Positions 8,347-14,926 of a stretch of 64,000 nt of DNA are shown here, piece after piece; the stretch's first letter is position 1, and every line of letters starts with the position of its first letter. The notes beneath the pieces are model-generated. The model did not search any database, was not told the DNA's origin, and was given only the letters and a program-made list of their open reading frames with translations. The position numbers and the translations under genes are program-made. Source of the DNA: Planococcus shenhongbingii (lineage in GTDB: Bacteria; Bacillota; Bacilli; Bacillales_A; Planococcaceae); NCBI RefSeq assembly GCF_030413635.1, contig NZ_CP129235.1:744001-808000 (forward strand). The letters are read 5' to 3'.

Positions 8347-8569
8347 AATTGGCATGAATTCTTTTGTACAGAGCTTCTGCCGCTTCATCAATCGATGTAT
8401 AATATTCGACCTGCTGATTTTTACTGGATGTCACTTCGAGTATGGACGTACCTTTCAAGCACTTCACCGTTAGCGTATCCTCCACCCCAATTGTGAAGGA
8501 ATGACTGATGGAAGAAAAATTGAAAGTGCACGAAAGCTGCAATAGACTCTTGATGTGTTCCAATTTCAT
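8345..8569 (-). CDS. Small paralogous protein, family X2 copy A
   Basis: A 74-residue soluble protein starting MKLEHIKSLLQLSCTFNFSS, with a central beta-rich core (DTLTVKCLKG, LEVTSS) and a C-terminal helix IDEAAEALYKRI. It is nearly identical to the protein at 11522-11755 and clearly paralogous to the 80-residue neighbours at 8673 and 11861. All four share the pattern of an HxKxxL start, a serine or threonine helix, a CL(K/P)GT turn and a SIDEtA helix. A purine-rich Shine-Dalgarno (GAAGGAAAGAG) lies about 12 bases upstream. I do not recognise the family and give no function. Confidence 0.72.
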   Translation of the reverse strand: MKLEHIKSLLQLSCTFNFSSISHSFTIGVEDTLTVKCLKGTSILEVTSSKNQQVEYYTSIDEAAEALYKRIHAN

Positions 8570-8659
8570 AGCGATCGCGCTCTTTCCTTCTGTGACGTAA
8601 GGGTATTTCAGATTGAGCTATAGGGTTTTTACCCGATTCTCAGGCATTTAATCCAATAA

Positions 8660-8681
8660 AACTCCTGAGCAATCAGGAGTT
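8660..8681 (-). terminator. Intrinsic terminator at the stop codon of the 80-residue gene
   Basis: AACTCCTGA and TCAGGAGTT form a perfect 9-bp stem. Minus-strand reading continues into TTTT. It is conserved in the second copy at 11848-11869. Confidence 0.7.
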
Positions 8682-8915
8682 AAGAGATAAATCGTGGGAA
8701 GCTAGAAACGCCACAATGTACTGGGCTGTTTCGTCAATCGAATCGTTTTGAACAACTTCTTGGGTCTGTGAATTGGTCAGTTCAAACGTCGTTGTGCCGG
8801 GCAGGCAGCGAATGGATAAGCTGTGGCCGTCTTCCGTTGTGAAGCCCTGACTGATTTTCGACGTATTGAATTCAACCATCGTTTTCAGAAAAACCTTGAC
8901 GTGGTCAACTTTCAT
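8673..8915 (-). CDS. Small paralogous protein, family X1 copy A
   Basis: An 80-residue protein beginning MKVDHVKVFLKTMVEFNT, core GHSLSIRCLPGTTTFELTNS, tail SIDETAQYIVAFLASHDL. The frame extends upstream to 8984, but the ATG at 8915 has an AAAGGAG Shine-Dalgarno and matches the length of the duplicate at 11861-12103. It precedes the 74-residue paralogue on the minus strand, and each gene carries its own terminator. No signal peptide, membrane segment or known domain is seen. The function is unknown. Confidence 0.75.
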   Translation of the reverse strand: MKVDHVKVFLKTMVEFNTSKISQGFTTEDGHSLSIRCLPGTTTFELTNSQTQEVVQNDSIDETAQYIVAFLASHDLSLNS

Positions 8916-8951
8916 AGGGGGAATCTCCTTTCTAACTTTGGAAAGTGACGA

Positions 8952-9094
8952 TGAAAAGCCTGGAAGGATGGGCAGTTGGGGCATTCACGATAAGGAGCCT
9001 TTCCTTCTAACTGAAGGATATGCGTAGGAGCAACCGAAAATTCCCTTTTGCCGATGGGTAGAGACAAAAATCCATAGGAATGCCCCGCGAACTG
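8952..9094 (-). pseudogene. Truncated relic of the 66-residue gene at 14096-14296
   Basis: The plus-strand text from 8952 (AGCCTGGAAGGATGGGCAG) to about 9094 follows 14105-14255 closely. About 50 bases holding the N-terminal codons, start codon and part of the Shine-Dalgarno spacer of the intact copy are missing here, and the intact copy's stop codon is also absent. The gene is therefore dead in this copy although the upstream RNA-like element is kept. Confidence 0.6.
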
Positions 9095-9096
9095 TC

Positions 9097-9512
9097 CTTC
9101 TCTTCAACTAAGATAAAAACGAAAAAAAGCCGAAAAACATCCCTAAGGATGCTTTCCGGCTTTGTTGGCAGCGCTACTGTCTGCAACAGATTACCATGAA
9201 TCAGATTCTATTGTAGTTCTTATAGGTGTCTTAGTTGAAGTGCTTCTTTTTTTCGTAGGGTCTACTTCCAAGATGGAAACACTACTGTTTTCCAAGTAGG
9301 TTTATTATACCAGATTCCCAGTTTTAAGGGAAGAGGAGAAGTTGGCTTGTTTGAGGAAGAAGAAATAAAATGGCAAACGTCCTAGTTTTTTAATTGGTAT
9401 TTTATTGATTTTAGTTGATAATCACTTGATGTTTTATTGGGAGAATAAGTGACATTCAAAATGCTAAATATAGAAGAATCATAAGGAACTATAACAAAGC
9501 CCTGGGTTTTCA
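9097..9512. repeat. Duplicated RNA-element block, copy A
   Basis: Similar in the same orientation to 14312-14720, including AGTAGGTTTATTATAC and the far end ATAGAAGAATCATAAGGAAC. The similarity stops near 9512. Confidence 0.75.
9122..9303 (-). ncRNA. Repeated leader/sRNA candidate with own -10 box and terminator, copy A
   Basis: On the minus strand, TATAAT (complement of 9304-9309) is followed by about 180 bases. These contain a stem-loop-prone 5' segment (CTACTTGGAAAACA with TGTTTCC and AAGTAG), a second local stem (GTTGCAG with CTGCCAAC), and a terminator hairpin built on AGCCG/CGGCT (9128-9161) that runs into seven T residues. The element is well conserved at 14334-14517. In this copy the downstream gene is destroyed, which argues that the RNA may have its own role. 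No known RNA family was recognised. Confidence 0.55.
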
Positions 9513-9516
9513 TACC

Positions 9517-9663
9517 ATGAATTATTGGAAGACCTTCAAAAGCCCCTCTGCTTTAGCTATATCTAAACGGGAAACCCATACAAACCACAAGAAAAAAGAA
9601 ACCTTTACAGTTGAACAAGTCCAAGAAAAAGAAGGCGGAATTGAAATTCACCAGTGGAAGTAA
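9517..9663 (+). CDS. Possible 48-residue protein or fragment
   Basis: An ATG at 9517 opens MNYWKTFKSPSALA and ends EKEGGIEIHQWK with TAA at 9661. The sequence is charged and coding-like. There is no good ribosome binding site, and it begins exactly where the duplicated block ends, so it may be the tail of a gene cut by the rearrangement. Confidence 0.25.
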   Translation: MNYWKTFKSPSALAISKRETHTNHKKKETFTVEQVQEKEGGIEIHQWK

Positions 9664-9683
9664 AGATAGAAGACACCATGAAA

Positions 9684-9712
9684 AAGCGAAATCCTTATAC
9701 AGGATTTCGCTT
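9684..9712 (-). terminator. Intrinsic terminator for the UPF0180-YtxH gene
   Basis: AAGCGAAATCCT (9684-9695) and AGGATTTCGCTT (9701-9712) form a perfect 12-bp stem. The minus strand continues with T residues. Confidence 0.85.
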
Positions 9713-9717
9713 GTTGG

Positions 9718-10314
9718 CTAGTTCTTTTTGTCTTCGGATGAAGCTGAATCCGTTTCTTTTACCGTTTCCGTTTTTTGCTCCTCTTTAGACGAGCCGGAAA
9801 CTTTCTCTTTCACTTGCGTAGTAGCTTCGGTCGCTTTTTCTTTTGCCTGGTTGGCCAAGTCGGCTGCTTTTTCTTTCACTTGGCTCAATTTTCCGCTTCC
9901 GTCGCTTTCGGAATTGCGGCTTGCCAATTTTTCTTTCACGGTGACTTGGAGTTCTTTGCCGCTTTTCGGTGCCAGAAGAAGGGCTACGGCTGATCCGATC
10001 GCCGCTCCGCTTAAAAGACCCGCAAAAAATCCACTGCCGGCTTTACTTTTCGCTGCATCCGGCTCGCCTGGGATTTTCCCGGCGCGCTGCAAACGCTCTT
10101 CCACTTCGTCCACAATCTCGTTGACCGTGCGGCCGCTTACTTCCACGAGGGATCCTTGGAAGGAAAGATGGTCGTAGCTTTCCGAGTTGCGGACGACCAG
10201 GACATCGTATTGGGATGCTTTTTCTTTCTGGTCAAACATGTCTGCCTGATAGCCTCTTTTTTCTAATGCGAGTTGGATGTCTGTAAACGGATGTTCTACT
10301 GCAATTTTTGGCAT
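9718..10314 (-). CDS. Fusion of a UPF0180 (YkuS-like) domain to a YtxH domain
   Basis: A 198-residue protein. Residues 1-85 (MPKIAVEHPFTDIQLALEKR, then LVVRNSESYD and GSLVEVSGRTVNEIVDEVEE) match the UPF0180/YkuS family. Residues about 97-125 (GSGFFAGLLSGAAIGSAVAL, LLAPKSGKEL) are a YtxH-type glycine-rich membrane segment, followed by an amphipathic coiled tail rich in VKEKA repeats. YtxH proteins are general-stress proteins; UPF0180 has no known function. The start is placed at ATG 10314 after AAAGAGGG, because the upstream extension is not UPF0180-like. The combination in one chain is unusual and probably membrane-tethers the UPF0180 domain. Confidence 0.78.
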   Translation of the reverse strand: MPKIAVEHPFTDIQLALEKRGYQADMFDQKEKASQYDVLVVRNSESYDHLSFQGSLVEVSGRTVNEIVDEVEERLQRAGKIPGEPDAAKSKAGSGFFAGLLSGAAIGSAVALLLAPKSGKELQVTVKEKLASRNSESDGSGKLSQVKEKAADLANQAKEKATEATTQVKEKVSGSSKEEQKTETVKETDSASSEDKKN

Positions 10315-10414
10315 AGTATCAACCCTCTTTCTTTTATTATGGTTATTCTTGTGTCTTTCCCTTTTTCCTCCTTGGGTTAAACTTCCAATCGTCAAATTAG
10401 CGGGCAAGAAGATG

Positions 10415-10468
10415 AAAAAAAGAAAAAACTGCCCCTCTCGAGTAAGAAAAACTTAAGAGGGAACAGTT
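10415..10468 (-). terminator. Intrinsic terminator for the YndM-like gene
   Basis: On the minus strand AACTGTTCCCTCT pairs with AGAGGGGCAGTT and continues into a T-rich run (plus-strand A run 10415-10427). Confidence 0.75.
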
Positions 10469-10482
10469 CACTGGTTGGATTA

Positions 10483-10944
10483 TTAACGATGCGTATTTTT
10501 TGAGACAGCACGGCCGTCTTTTTCAGGAAAGACGTTCTTATCCAGGTATTTATGGAAGAACCATTCCCCAGCGCCAATCACCAAAGCAGAGATCAGGGCT
10601 GCTTGTACAATGTCTTCAGCGTTCTCAATCAGCGCATCGCCCAATAGCCAAATGACCAGGAACGACAAGACGATATCGGCAATCGTGGCCATCATGTTCC
10701 GTTTCTTATGGTCTTCATGGCGATCGTGGCCAGCAGCGTGGTTGTTGCCTGTCTGTTTATTCGATGCTCCGTCGCCGGTTTTTCTAAAGATCATCAGATC
10801 GCCAAGTACATAAGCGATGAGCGTCAGAACGAGGCTAATCAAAAGCGTTTTCTCGAACTCCACGTCGTAAATCCCGGTTAGGATGACTAAAAGTACGACG
10901 GCAATCATTAGGAATTTCATAATAAGGGCTTTTACATGGTTCAT
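10483..10944 (-). CDS. yndM: YndM family (DUF2512) membrane protein
   Basis: A 153-residue membrane protein with four hydrophobic segments. MNHVKALIMKFLMIAVVLL, SLVLTLIAYVLGDLMIF, and IADIVLSFLVIWLLGDAL are typical of the Bacillales YndM/DUF2512 family. A histidine-rich cytoplasmic or extracytoplasmic loop (GNNHAAGHDRHEDHKK) separates the two helix pairs and could bind metal; this is inference. The start has AGAGGAGG eight bases upstream. It is transcribed alone, away from the UPF0180-YtxH gene's terminator-flanked unit. Function unknown. Confidence 0.82.
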   Translation of the reverse strand: MNHVKALIMKFLMIAVVLLVILTGIYDVEFEKTLLISLVLTLIAYVLGDLMIFRKTGDGASNKQTGNNHAAGHDRHEDHKKRNMMATIADIVLSFLVIWLLGDALIENAEDIVQAALISALVIGAGEWFFHKYLDKNVFPEKDGRAVSKNTHR

Positions 10945-11398
10945 CTGATTTCCTCCTCTGTCATTTTTGTTCGTGCCTTAAGTAAAGTACCCCCTCATTT
11001 AACTTTTAACCCTTTTATTTTTTATTTTTTAAAAATAATGTATCGTTTTTTATGACTTTTGATGTGCAAGACGGACTTTTCTTTTGTTAGAACAGGAATT
11101 ACGAGGAACTAGAAAGAGGAGTGGTAAAAGAGATAAGGGAAGCAGTAGAACAGTAGTTTGATCAGAAGCAGTAATCTTTTCAATAGTAGTTGTTGTTACA
11201 AGATTACTCGCACTAAAGCGATGGGGCATTGAAAAATAGTAAAATAACCTTTACCTCTTCAATTAACTTCTCTGTTTTCGGCAAATATCTATCTTATGTA
11301 ATACAAATTGTTATTCCGTAAGACATTGAAAAAGGCATTTCGAAAGAAAGCAAGTTTACATACCAGCAGTAGCAGGGACTCGATCAGCAAAATACAAA
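10945..11398. other. Intergenic stretch without a recognised gene
   Basis: AT-rich sequence. The far end (GCAAGTTTACATACC near 11350) resembles the start of the cassette-end repeats at 8165 and 14722. Nothing else is recognised. Confidence 0.5.
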
Positions 11399-11437
11399 AG
11401 AGGAAGAGCGATGCTGATTTAGCACTGCTCTTCCTCT
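11399..11437 (-). terminator. Hairpin, probable terminator of the second small-gene block
   Basis: AGAGGAAGAGC (11399-11409) pairs with GCTCTTCCTCT (11427-11437), with an inner TGCT/AGCA. Minus-strand reading continues into TTTTG. Plus-strand GGTACTTTTACGGAC follows at 11452, echoing the other cassette ends. Confidence 0.6.
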
Positions 11438-11521
11438 CTAATCTATATTAAGGTACTTTTACGGACACGGAAAATTTTGTTCACTCAAAACCAACAGGTA
11501 AAACCTCCACTTCAAAAGAAG

Positions 11522-11755
11522 TCAGTCTGTTTGATGGGCGTGAATTCTTTTGTACAGGGCTTCAGCCGCTTCATCAATCGACGTATAATACTCGACGTGC
11601 TGATTTTCAGTGGATATCACTTCGAGTATATACGTATCTTTTAGGCACTTCACCGTTAGCGTATCCTCCACGCCAATCGAGAAGGAATGACGGATGGAAG
11701 AAAAATTGAAGGTGCACGAAAGCTGCAAGAGACTCTTGATGTGTTCCAACTTCAT
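11522..11755 (-). CDS. Small paralogous protein, family X2 copy B
   Basis: A 77-residue protein, MKLEHIKSLLQLSCTFNFSS then DTLTVKCLKD and IDEAAEALYKRIHAHQTD. It differs from copy A (8345-8569) at about a dozen positions and has three extra C-terminal residues. The substitutions keep the reading frame and mostly conserve character (for example SISHSF to SIRHSF), so both copies look to be under selection. It follows the 80-residue paralogue on the minus strand. The function is unknown. Confidence 0.72.
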   Translation of the reverse strand: MKLEHIKSLLQLSCTFNFSSIRHSFSIGVEDTLTVKCLKDTYILEVISTENQHVEYYTSIDEAAEALYKRIHAHQTD

Positions 11756-11847
11756 AACGACCGCACTCTTTTCTTCTGTGACATAAGGGAATTACAGGTC
11801 GAGCTATAGGGTTTTTACCCGATTCTTGGGCATTTAATCCGAGAAAA

Positions 11848-11869
11848 AACTCCTGAGCCATCAGGAGTT
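11848..11869 (-). terminator. Intrinsic terminator, conserved in both blocks
   Basis: AACTCCTGA and TCAGGAGTT with a GCCA loop; the minus strand continues into six T residues. Confidence 0.75.
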
Positions 11870-12103
11870 GATCGATAAATCGTGGGAAGCGATAAACGCC
11901 ACAATGTACTGGGCTGTTTCATCAATCGAATCATTTTGAAAAACTTCTTGCGACTGTGAATTGGAAATTTCAAAAGTTGTCGTGCCCGGTAAACACCGAA
12001 TGGATAAGCGGTGGCCGTCCTCTGTCGTGAATGCCTGCTCAATATCCATCGTATGGTATTCAACCATCGTTTCAAGAAAAACCTTGACGTTATTAAAATT
12101 CAT
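11861..12103 (-). CDS. Small paralogous protein, family X1 copy B
   Basis: An 80-residue protein, MNFNNVKVFLETMVEYHTMD, core GHRLSIRCLPGTTTFEISNS, tail SIDETAQYIVAFIASHDL. The N-terminus has diverged most from copy A, while the core and the C-terminal helix are nearly fixed. The ATG follows GGAAAGGAGATTCTC. It stands divergent from the structured leader and the MpsC-like genes that follow. No domain is recognised. Confidence 0.75.
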   Translation of the reverse strand: MNFNNVKVFLETMVEYHTMDIEQAFTTEDGHRLSIRCLPGTTTFEISNSQSQEVFQNDSIDETAQYIVAFIASHDLSINS

Positions 12104-12334
12104 ATGGAGAATCTCCTTTCCGACTTTGGAAAGTGACTAATAAAAGTCTGAAAGAATCCATTTATTGCTAGATATACAGTATGCCACGAAAGAAGACGAA
12201 TCCCTAATAACCGGGTTTTTCCTTGTAAGCGTAAAGACGGAATAGCTGAAAATAGAGCCAAAAGAATGGGGCTATTTGCCGCGGCTACAAAAGATGCCAT
12301 GTTTATGTAGGAACTGCAGGGGTAACCAACTTAT

Positions 12335-12430
12335 ATACATAGATCAGCCATAACTTCCGCTGATGGCGAGAGCCACAGGGAAGCTGATTCTGAACGGGAG
12401 GCATGCAGCTACTTGCAGGTCTCCTATCCC
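12335..12430 (+). promoter_or_regulatory. Structured leader-RNA candidate upstream of the MpsC-like genes
   Basis: Two nested stem-loops lie 57-145 bases before the start codon at 12487. The first has outer arm ATCAG/CTGAT (12342-12346, 12384-12388), middle CTTCC/GGAAG (12354-12358, 12379-12383) and tip TGGC-GAGA-GCCA (12364-12375). The second has GGGAG/CTCC (12396-12400, 12421-12424) enclosing TGCA/TGCA. No terminator follows. It resembles a cis-acting RNA or part of a larger ncRNA; I could not match it to a named riboswitch class. Confidence 0.45.
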
Positions 12431-12486
12431 TTGTCCTTCGTGACCGTCTAAATAAAAAATAATTTCGCCAAAAAGGAGCTTGAGCT

Positions 12487-13185
12487 ATGACAAACGATAA
12501 AACGGTCCAAACGGAAATTGAAGGCTTTATCTCTTCTTTTTTCGAGAGCCAATTCGGCGAAAGTCCCAGTTCCGTGAATGCAGCCATCCGAAACCCTTTT
12601 ATCGCGATCCATCTGATCGGTTTTTCACTTCCGAGTGAGAAATTGCTTTTAAAACGAATGGAAGCCAAACGGGTGGGCCAGACAAGAGATCTTTTGCTGA
12701 ACAGCGTCAAAATGGAATTGTTCCAAGAGCTAGCCGCCATCACGGGATATGACGTGAAGGAAATCTATGCAGACTGGAACTTTGAAAAGGAAAGCGGTCT
12801 GCTGATTGTGGTGCTGGATGCGGAAACAGACCCGGTGTCTTTCATCTATCCGGAAGGCGTGAATAAAGAAGCCCTGCATGAAATCGTCATCAAAATTAGT
12901 AAAATCACGCAAAAAGCACCCGAAACGATCGAGAGCTATTGGCTGAATGACATCACGGTCGTGGTGGAACGGAGAGGCATCATGGTGGATATTGAAAAAG
13001 AATTGATCAAAAACGGAGTAATCGAAGAATTGAGGGTGGCCAAACGGCCGCTCGAACACCGCGTGATGGAATTCTTTAAGCTGGAACCGGTATTAAAACA
13101 GGAAATCAACGACTTGTTTGTCGACTGGAATTTCGTAGCAGATAAAGCCTATATGGTCTTCATCTTGGAAGCGAAACCGAATTAG
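12487..13185 (+). CDS. MpsC-like (DUF2294) protein with two tandem domains
   Basis: A 232-residue soluble protein. Residues about 7-112 and 125-230 are two diverged DUF2294 domains. Each has a helical start, a PLEH/LPSEKLL-type segment, then IYADWNFEKESG in the first and LFVDWNFVADKA in the second. DUF2294 corresponds to MpsC, a component linked to the Staphylococcus aureus MpsABC bicarbonate/cation system. MpsC itself is usually a single domain of about 120 residues, and no mpsA or mpsB is present in this window. The start follows AAAAAGGAGCTTGAGCT. It forms a pair with the next gene. Confidence 0.75.
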   Translation: MTNDKTVQTEIEGFISSFFESQFGESPSSVNAAIRNPFIAIHLIGFSLPSEKLLLKRMEAKRVGQTRDLLLNSVKMELFQELAAITGYDVKEIYADWNFEKESGLLIVVLDAETDPVSFIYPEGVNKEALHEIVIKISKITQKAPETIESYWLNDITVVVERRGIMVDIEKELIKNGVIEELRVAKRPLEHRVMEFFKLEPVLKQEINDLFVDWNFVADKAYMVFILEAKPN

Positions 13186-13264
13186 GCCATGCAGGAAACC
13201 CTGCTTCCTGTATAATGAAACCCATCACAACAAGCGTTTACTCAAGGAAAAAGGGGGTGATTGG

Positions 13265-13990
13265 ATGCCGAAAGAGAAAACGGTCCAAGCGGAAGTCGGG
13301 GGCTATATCTCCGGTGTATTTCGCAAGCACTTCGGAAAAGGCCCGACCTCGGTCTATGTCACCATCAATCGTTCGTTTGTCACCATTCATTTCCGCGGGC
13401 TCCTGGCACCGACGGAACGCCTTTTGGTGAAGCAGAATGAATTGAAACGCGTATTGGAAATAAGGGATCTGATGATGGTGGACTTGAAGCAGGAAATCAT
13501 CCAAGGGCTGAAGGAAGTGGCAGCGCTTGAGGTAAAAGAGCTCTACGCCGATTGGGACCTGATCAAAGAGACGGGCCTGGTCATTGGGGTCATGAAAGAT
13601 GAGCAGGAAGACGGGAAATGGACCGATGATGCGGTGGAACAGGCGTTCACGAAAGAGATGGAAGAGGCAAGCCGAAAGGCAGAAAAAGTGCCTGGCCGTG
13701 TGGAGTCGTATTGGCTAAGCGACCGGGTCCTACTGGTCCGCCGTTCTGAGATTTTGGTCCAGATTGAAAAGGAATTGATCAAAAATGGCTATGAGGAAGA
13801 GCTGAAATTGTGCAAACGCCCGCTGGAGCATCGGATGCTTGGCGAGGTCCGGGTAGAAGCGGTATTAAACCGGCGAGTCAGTGAAACCTTCTTTGACTGG
13901 AACTTCGATGCGGATGTGGGCTATATCGTGTTTCTCTTGGAACCAAAAGGGCCGGAGGAAGCGAAGCCAGGAGGGCAAGTCCTCAATTAA
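13265..13990 (+). CDS. Second double-domain MpsC-like (DUF2294) protein
   Basis: A 241-residue paralogue of the preceding gene, with the same two-domain layout: ELYADWDLIKETG in domain 1, then QIEKELIKNGYEEELKLCKR and TFFDWNFDADVGY in domain 2. It is preceded by a near-perfect Shine-Dalgarno, AAGGGGGTGATTGG, just before ATG 13265, so translation should be strong. The 79-base gap after the first gene contains no clear terminator, so the two are probably co-transcribed and arose by tandem duplication. A heteromeric complex of the two is plausible but only inferred. Confidence 0.75.
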   Translation: MPKEKTVQAEVGGYISGVFRKHFGKGPTSVYVTINRSFVTIHFRGLLAPTERLLVKQNELKRVLEIRDLMMVDLKQEIIQGLKEVAALEVKELYADWDLIKETGLVIGVMKDEQEDGKWTDDAVEQAFTKEMEEASRKAEKVPGRVESYWLSDRVLLVRRSEILVQIEKELIKNGYEEELKLCKRPLEHRMLGEVRVEAVLNRRVSETFFDWNFDADVGYIVFLLEPKGPEEAKPGGQVLN

Positions 13991-14007
13991 GTTTACATGT
14001 AAATGAA

Positions 14008-14058
14008 AACCGCCTCTCTATTGTGAAACAACTTCAACAATGGAGGGGCGGTTCTATT
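14008..14058 (+). terminator. Intrinsic terminator after the MpsC-like pair
   Basis: AACCGCCTCTCTATTGT (14008-14024) pairs with ACAATGGAGGGGCGGTT (14037-14053), followed by CTATTTTT. Confidence 0.8.
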
Positions 14059-14095
14059 TTTAAGGGCTTTTATTTCAACTAAGGTCGATTTTGCC

Positions 14096-14296
14096 TTAAA
14101 CCTGTTCTGCTAAAACCTGAAAGGATTGGCAGTTGAGGCATTCACTATAAGCATCCTTTTCTTCTAACTGAAGGATATATGTGTGAGAATCTGTAAATTC
14201 TCTTTTGCCGATGGGGGTAGACAAAAATCCACAGGCATCCCCTGCAAATTGCCGGCGATGAATCCGTTTTTTCAAGTGGTCAACAAAGTAAGTCAT
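14096..14296 (-). CDS. Small 66-residue protein with a CxxC pair
   Basis: Starts MTYFVDHLKKRIHRRQFAG at 14296, after an AAGGAG Shine-Dalgarno ten bases upstream, and ends ECLNCQSFQVLAEQV. The middle holds ACGFLSTPIGKREFTDSHTY, and a CLNC motif near the end could bind metal with the earlier cysteine; that is inference. The frame extends to 14353, but the extra part falls within the leader's terminator. A truncated relic lies at 8952-9094. The gene sits directly behind the repeated RNA-like element, whose terminator ends about 40 bases before the start codon, so expression may depend on read-through. Family not recognised. Confidence 0.6.
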   Translation of the reverse strand: MTYFVDHLKKRIHRRQFAGDACGFLSTPIGKREFTDSHTYILQLEEKDAYSECLNCQSFQVLAEQV

Positions 14297-14311
14297 TCGT
14301 GTGCACTCCTT

Positions 14312-14720
14312 CTCTTCAACTAAGCTTAAGGACGAAAAAAAGCCGAAAAACATCCAAAAGGATGCTTTCCGGCTTTGTTGGCAGCACTACTGTCTGCAAC
14401 AGATTACCATAAATCAGATTCTATTGTAGTTCCTATAGATTTCTTAGTCAAAGTGTTTCTTTTTTTTCGTTCGGTCTAATTCCAAGCTGGAAACGCTACT
14501 GTTTTCCAAGTAGGTTTATTATACGGGATTTCCAGTTATAAGGGAAGAGTAGAAGTTGGCTCGTTTGAGGAAAAAGAAACAAATGACAAACGTCCTTGTT
14601 TTCTTTTAGTTTGTATGTTATTGATTCAGGATGATAATCCTATGGTATTTTATCCAGAAGTATAAGTGGCATTCAAAATGCTGAGTATAGAAGAATCATA
14701 AGGAACTATAATAAAGTTCT
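14312..14720. repeat. Duplicated RNA-element block, copy C
   Basis: Direct partner of 9097-9512. It ends at AAGGAACTATAATAAAG and passes into the cassette-end repeat. Confidence 0.75.
14334..14517 (-). ncRNA. Repeated leader/sRNA candidate with own -10 box and terminator, copy C
   Basis: Minus-strand TATAAT (complement of 14518-14523) is followed by the same elements as at 9122-9303: CTACTTGGAAAAC with GTTTCC, GTTGCAG with CTGCCAAC, then AGCCG...CATCC/GGATG...CGGCT and seven T residues (14334-14373). Here an intact 66-residue gene follows within 40 bases. The arrangement is either an attenuated leader (riboswitch-like) or an independent small RNA. The terminator loop differs between copies (CTAA versus AAAA) while the stem is kept. 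Confidence 0.55.
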
Positions 14721-14721
14721 T

Positions 14722-14815
14722 AGTTTACATATGACGGCTTATCGGAAGGAAAGAAGTGATGGAATAAGCTTCTTTCCTTCCTTTTGTTCGTAAACGTGTA
14801 CTTTTACGAACGGTT
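14722..14815. repeat. Cassette-end repeat, copy 2
   Basis: It contains the hairpin GGAAGGAAAGAAG/CTTCTTTCCTTCC (14744-14756, 14769-14781) with a TTTT tail. The perfect 9-bp inverted repeat GTTCGTAAA/TTTACGAAC follows (14786-14811, core CGTGTACT). Confidence 0.65.
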
Positions 14816-14926
14816 TTATGGTGGTGAATAACACCTAAAGAAGTCCCCTGATTAATTATGGTACACTTATCGATGAATAAAATTCTGAACATTCAAACTT
14901 TATGAGTTGCTGATGGAGGGGAGAAA
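14816..14926 (+). other. Intergenic region before the DinB-like gene
   Basis: No feature beyond the GGAGGGGAG Shine-Dalgarno at its end. Confidence 0.4.

Larger units (their letters stand above)
8320..8955. repeat. Duplicated two-gene block, copy A
   Basis: This block is closely similar, in the same orientation, to 11510-12145, including both small genes, the spacer with GGGTTTTTACCC and the AACTCCTGA hairpin. Confidence 0.8.
11510..12145. repeat. Duplicated two-gene block, copy B
   Basis: Direct-orientation partner of 8320-8955. The similarity ends just upstream of the 80-residue gene at the CTTTGGAAAGTGAC motif. Confidence 0.8.

Noticed and set aside
9728..10177. Plus-strand frame rich in Phe and Ser at the UPF0180-YtxH gene
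   Set aside because: Antisense of a coiled-coil coding region; no Shine-Dalgarno.
12340..12425. Cobalamin riboswitch before the MpsC-like genes
   Set aside because: GAGAGCCACAGGGAAG is reminiscent of the B12 element, but the conserved B12-box is not present in the right orientation.
12303..12743. Minus-strand frame across the structured leader and the first MpsC-like gene
   Set aside because: It overlaps a convincing plus-strand gene and a structured RNA region and has no family match.
8160..14815. CRISPR array
   Set aside because: The repeats are few, long and of unequal spacing and contain genes; no cas genes are present.
6250..14815. Prophage
   Set aside because: An Ltp-type protein and repeats are suggestive, but no integrase, terminase, capsid or lysis gene and no att-like direct repeats were found.
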